Assembly: GCA_019242435.1 (NCBI GenBank)
Contig: JAFAVN010000034.1
Span: 1 to 5,691 of the forward strand
DNA: 5,691 nucleotides
Origin: Verrucomicrobiota bacterium
Lineage (GTDB): Bacteria > Verrucomicrobiota > Verrucomicrobiia > Chthoniobacterales > JAFAMB01
Direction of reading: 5' to 3'
This document shows, in pieces, positions 4,834 to 5,691 of the stretch; the stretch's first letter is position 1; every line of letters begins with the position of its first letter. The translations under genes were made by a program, and so were the position numbers. The notes beneath the pieces were generated by a model. That model was given only the letters and a program-made list of their open reading frames with translations. It did not search any database and had not been told where the DNA came from.

Positions 4834-5691
4834 ATGTCGGAAAAACCTAAGGAAGGTCTCGATCGCCGCGACTTCATGATCGCGTTTGCTGCCGCGGCCT
4901 GCGCGCCGGCTGTCCTTGCCCGCGACACTGGCCCTGCGAATGCCCAGGACACGGCGGCGTCCCCTAACGATGCGGCATCAGGTGCATCGCGGGGGACGAT
5001 CTATACAGGCGATGTGATCGACGGGAAGAAAGTCGTCAGCGTGCTCGACGTCAACGACCTGGGACCAGGGCAGAAGCACCATTTGTACTTCCAGGGCGTC
5101 GAGACGCCCGCCGGACAGCACTGGTATGTATCTGTGACGGTCGCGCGGGGAGCGAAGCCGGGCAAGCGCGCCGTCTTGGTCAGTGGTGTGCATGGCGACG
5201 AAATGAGCTCAATACACACGGTCCAGACCGTGATGCACCGGCTCGATCCGACGCAAATGTCGGGCACGGTGATGGCGGTCACGGACGTGTCCAGCCCAGC
5301 CTTGGAAAGCATGCAACGCAGATGGCTCAATCAAGGTAGGGGGATCGATCTGATCGATATGAATCGGGAATGGCCCGGACACGAGAACGGTGCCACTGCG
5401 CCCAGCCGACACGCTGGACTCCTTTTCAACCGGCTGCTGCGGCCGAACGCCGACTTCGCGATCGACTTCCACACCGGGACAACCGGCTTCGAAGTCACCG
5501 CATTCAATATTGGCGGTTTGGATGTGCCCGAGGTCAAGGCGATGGTGGAGCTCTATCCCGTCGGCCAGGTCTTCGACAATCATGTATATCCCGGTGTCCT
5601 GCACAACGCATTTATGGACGTGGGCATCCCGTCCTTCACGCCGGAAATCGGCGCTGCGCGCGTCCTGGACCCCGAGATGATCTCGCTCTTC
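4834..5691 (+). CDS. Tat-exported zinc deacylase, AstE/AspA type (partial)
   Basis: The frame is open to the last base of the window (286 codons, no stop), so the C-terminus is missing. It belongs to the succinylglutamate desuccinylase/aspartoacylase branch of the M14 zinc carboxypeptidase-like hydrolases, which cleave amide bonds of acylated amino acids and related compounds. Visible zinc ligands are His120 and Glu123 in GVHGDE and His213 in DFHTGTTG. DMNREWPG (175-182) matches the family's D-x-N-R-x-F-P-G substrate-binding motif. Glu271 in TPEIGAARV fits the catalytic glutamate. A Tat motif (L-D-R-R-D-F-M at 9-15) and an alanine-rich hydrophobic stretch to about residue 29 indicate export, with a possible cleavage after A-N-A (residues 35-37). 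A low-complexity linker (38-52) precedes the mature domain. It lies 219 bp after the FAD oxidase, with a possible terminator between. The base composition is GC-richer than the left half. The substrate is unknown. Confidence 0.88.
   Translation, partial: MSEKPKEGLDRRDFMIAFAAAACAPAVLARDTGPANAQDTAASPNDAASGASRGTIYTGDVIDGKKVVSVLDVNDLGPGQKHHLYFQGVETPAGQHWYVSVTVARGAKPGKRAVLVSGVHGDEMSSIHTVQTVMHRLDPTQMSGTVMAVTDVSSPALESMQRRWLNQGRGIDLIDMNREWPGHENGATAPSRHAGLLFNRLLRPNADFAIDFHTGTTGFEVTAFNIGGLDVPEVKAMVELYPVGQVFDNHVYPGVLHNAFMDVGIPSFTPEIGAARVLDPEMISLF

Noticed and set aside
4647..4850. Plus-strand 67-aa ORF between the oxidase and the deacylase
   Set aside because: It has no ribosome binding site and an arginine/glycine-rich, low-information sequence, and it ends inside the well-supported deacylase start in another frame.
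1..5691. CRISPR array, tRNA, rRNA, transposase or integrase genes
   Set aside because: I found no regularly spaced repeats, no cloverleaf-like tRNA sequence, no rRNA-like stretch and no transposase or integrase motif on either strand.

Overview
The window reads as a bacterial chromosome segment, most likely from a Gram-negative, moderately GC-rich organism. Alphaproteobacteria or Acidobacteriota are plausible, but the sequence does not settle the phylum. The evidence is the Tat-type signal peptides on three consecutive genes, a TetR regulator, and families typical of soil and plant-associated bacteria. The left 1 kb is visibly more AT-rich and carries small orphan genes and a broken gene. The right end is clearly more GC-rich. 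Together these suggest a mosaic accessory region.

Layout: On the minus strand at 51-792 lie two small unrecognised ORFs (114 and 86 aa) and, upstream of them, a 31-codon piece of an RNA-recognition-motif (RRM) protein that stops after the first third of the domain. A divergent intergenic region follows, then a plus-strand TetR/AcrR-type regulator (about 1038-1694). Next comes a Tat-exported NTF2/SnoaL-like protein (1830-2312), whose translation start sits in an imperfect tandem duplication. A 427-bp gap with a strong inverted repeat separates it from a 624-aa Tat-exported berberine-bridge-type FAD oxidase (2740-4614) that has both residues expected for bicovalent FAD attachment. After a possible terminator, a Tat-exported zinc deacylase of the succinylglutamate desuccinylase/aspartoacylase type begins at 4834 and runs off the right edge.

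How it may work together: A 20-bp quasi-palindrome at the TetR start recurs, 17 of 20 bases identical and in inverted orientation, upstream of the NTF2-like gene. This suggests that the TetR protein represses both itself and that gene. The three plus-strand exported proteins (small alpha/beta-barrel protein, flavin oxidase, zinc deacylase) could form a periplasmic small-molecule modification set under ligand-responsive control. The sequence supports the individual family calls and the repeated operator-like site. The shared pathway is inference, and no substrate can be read from the sequence.
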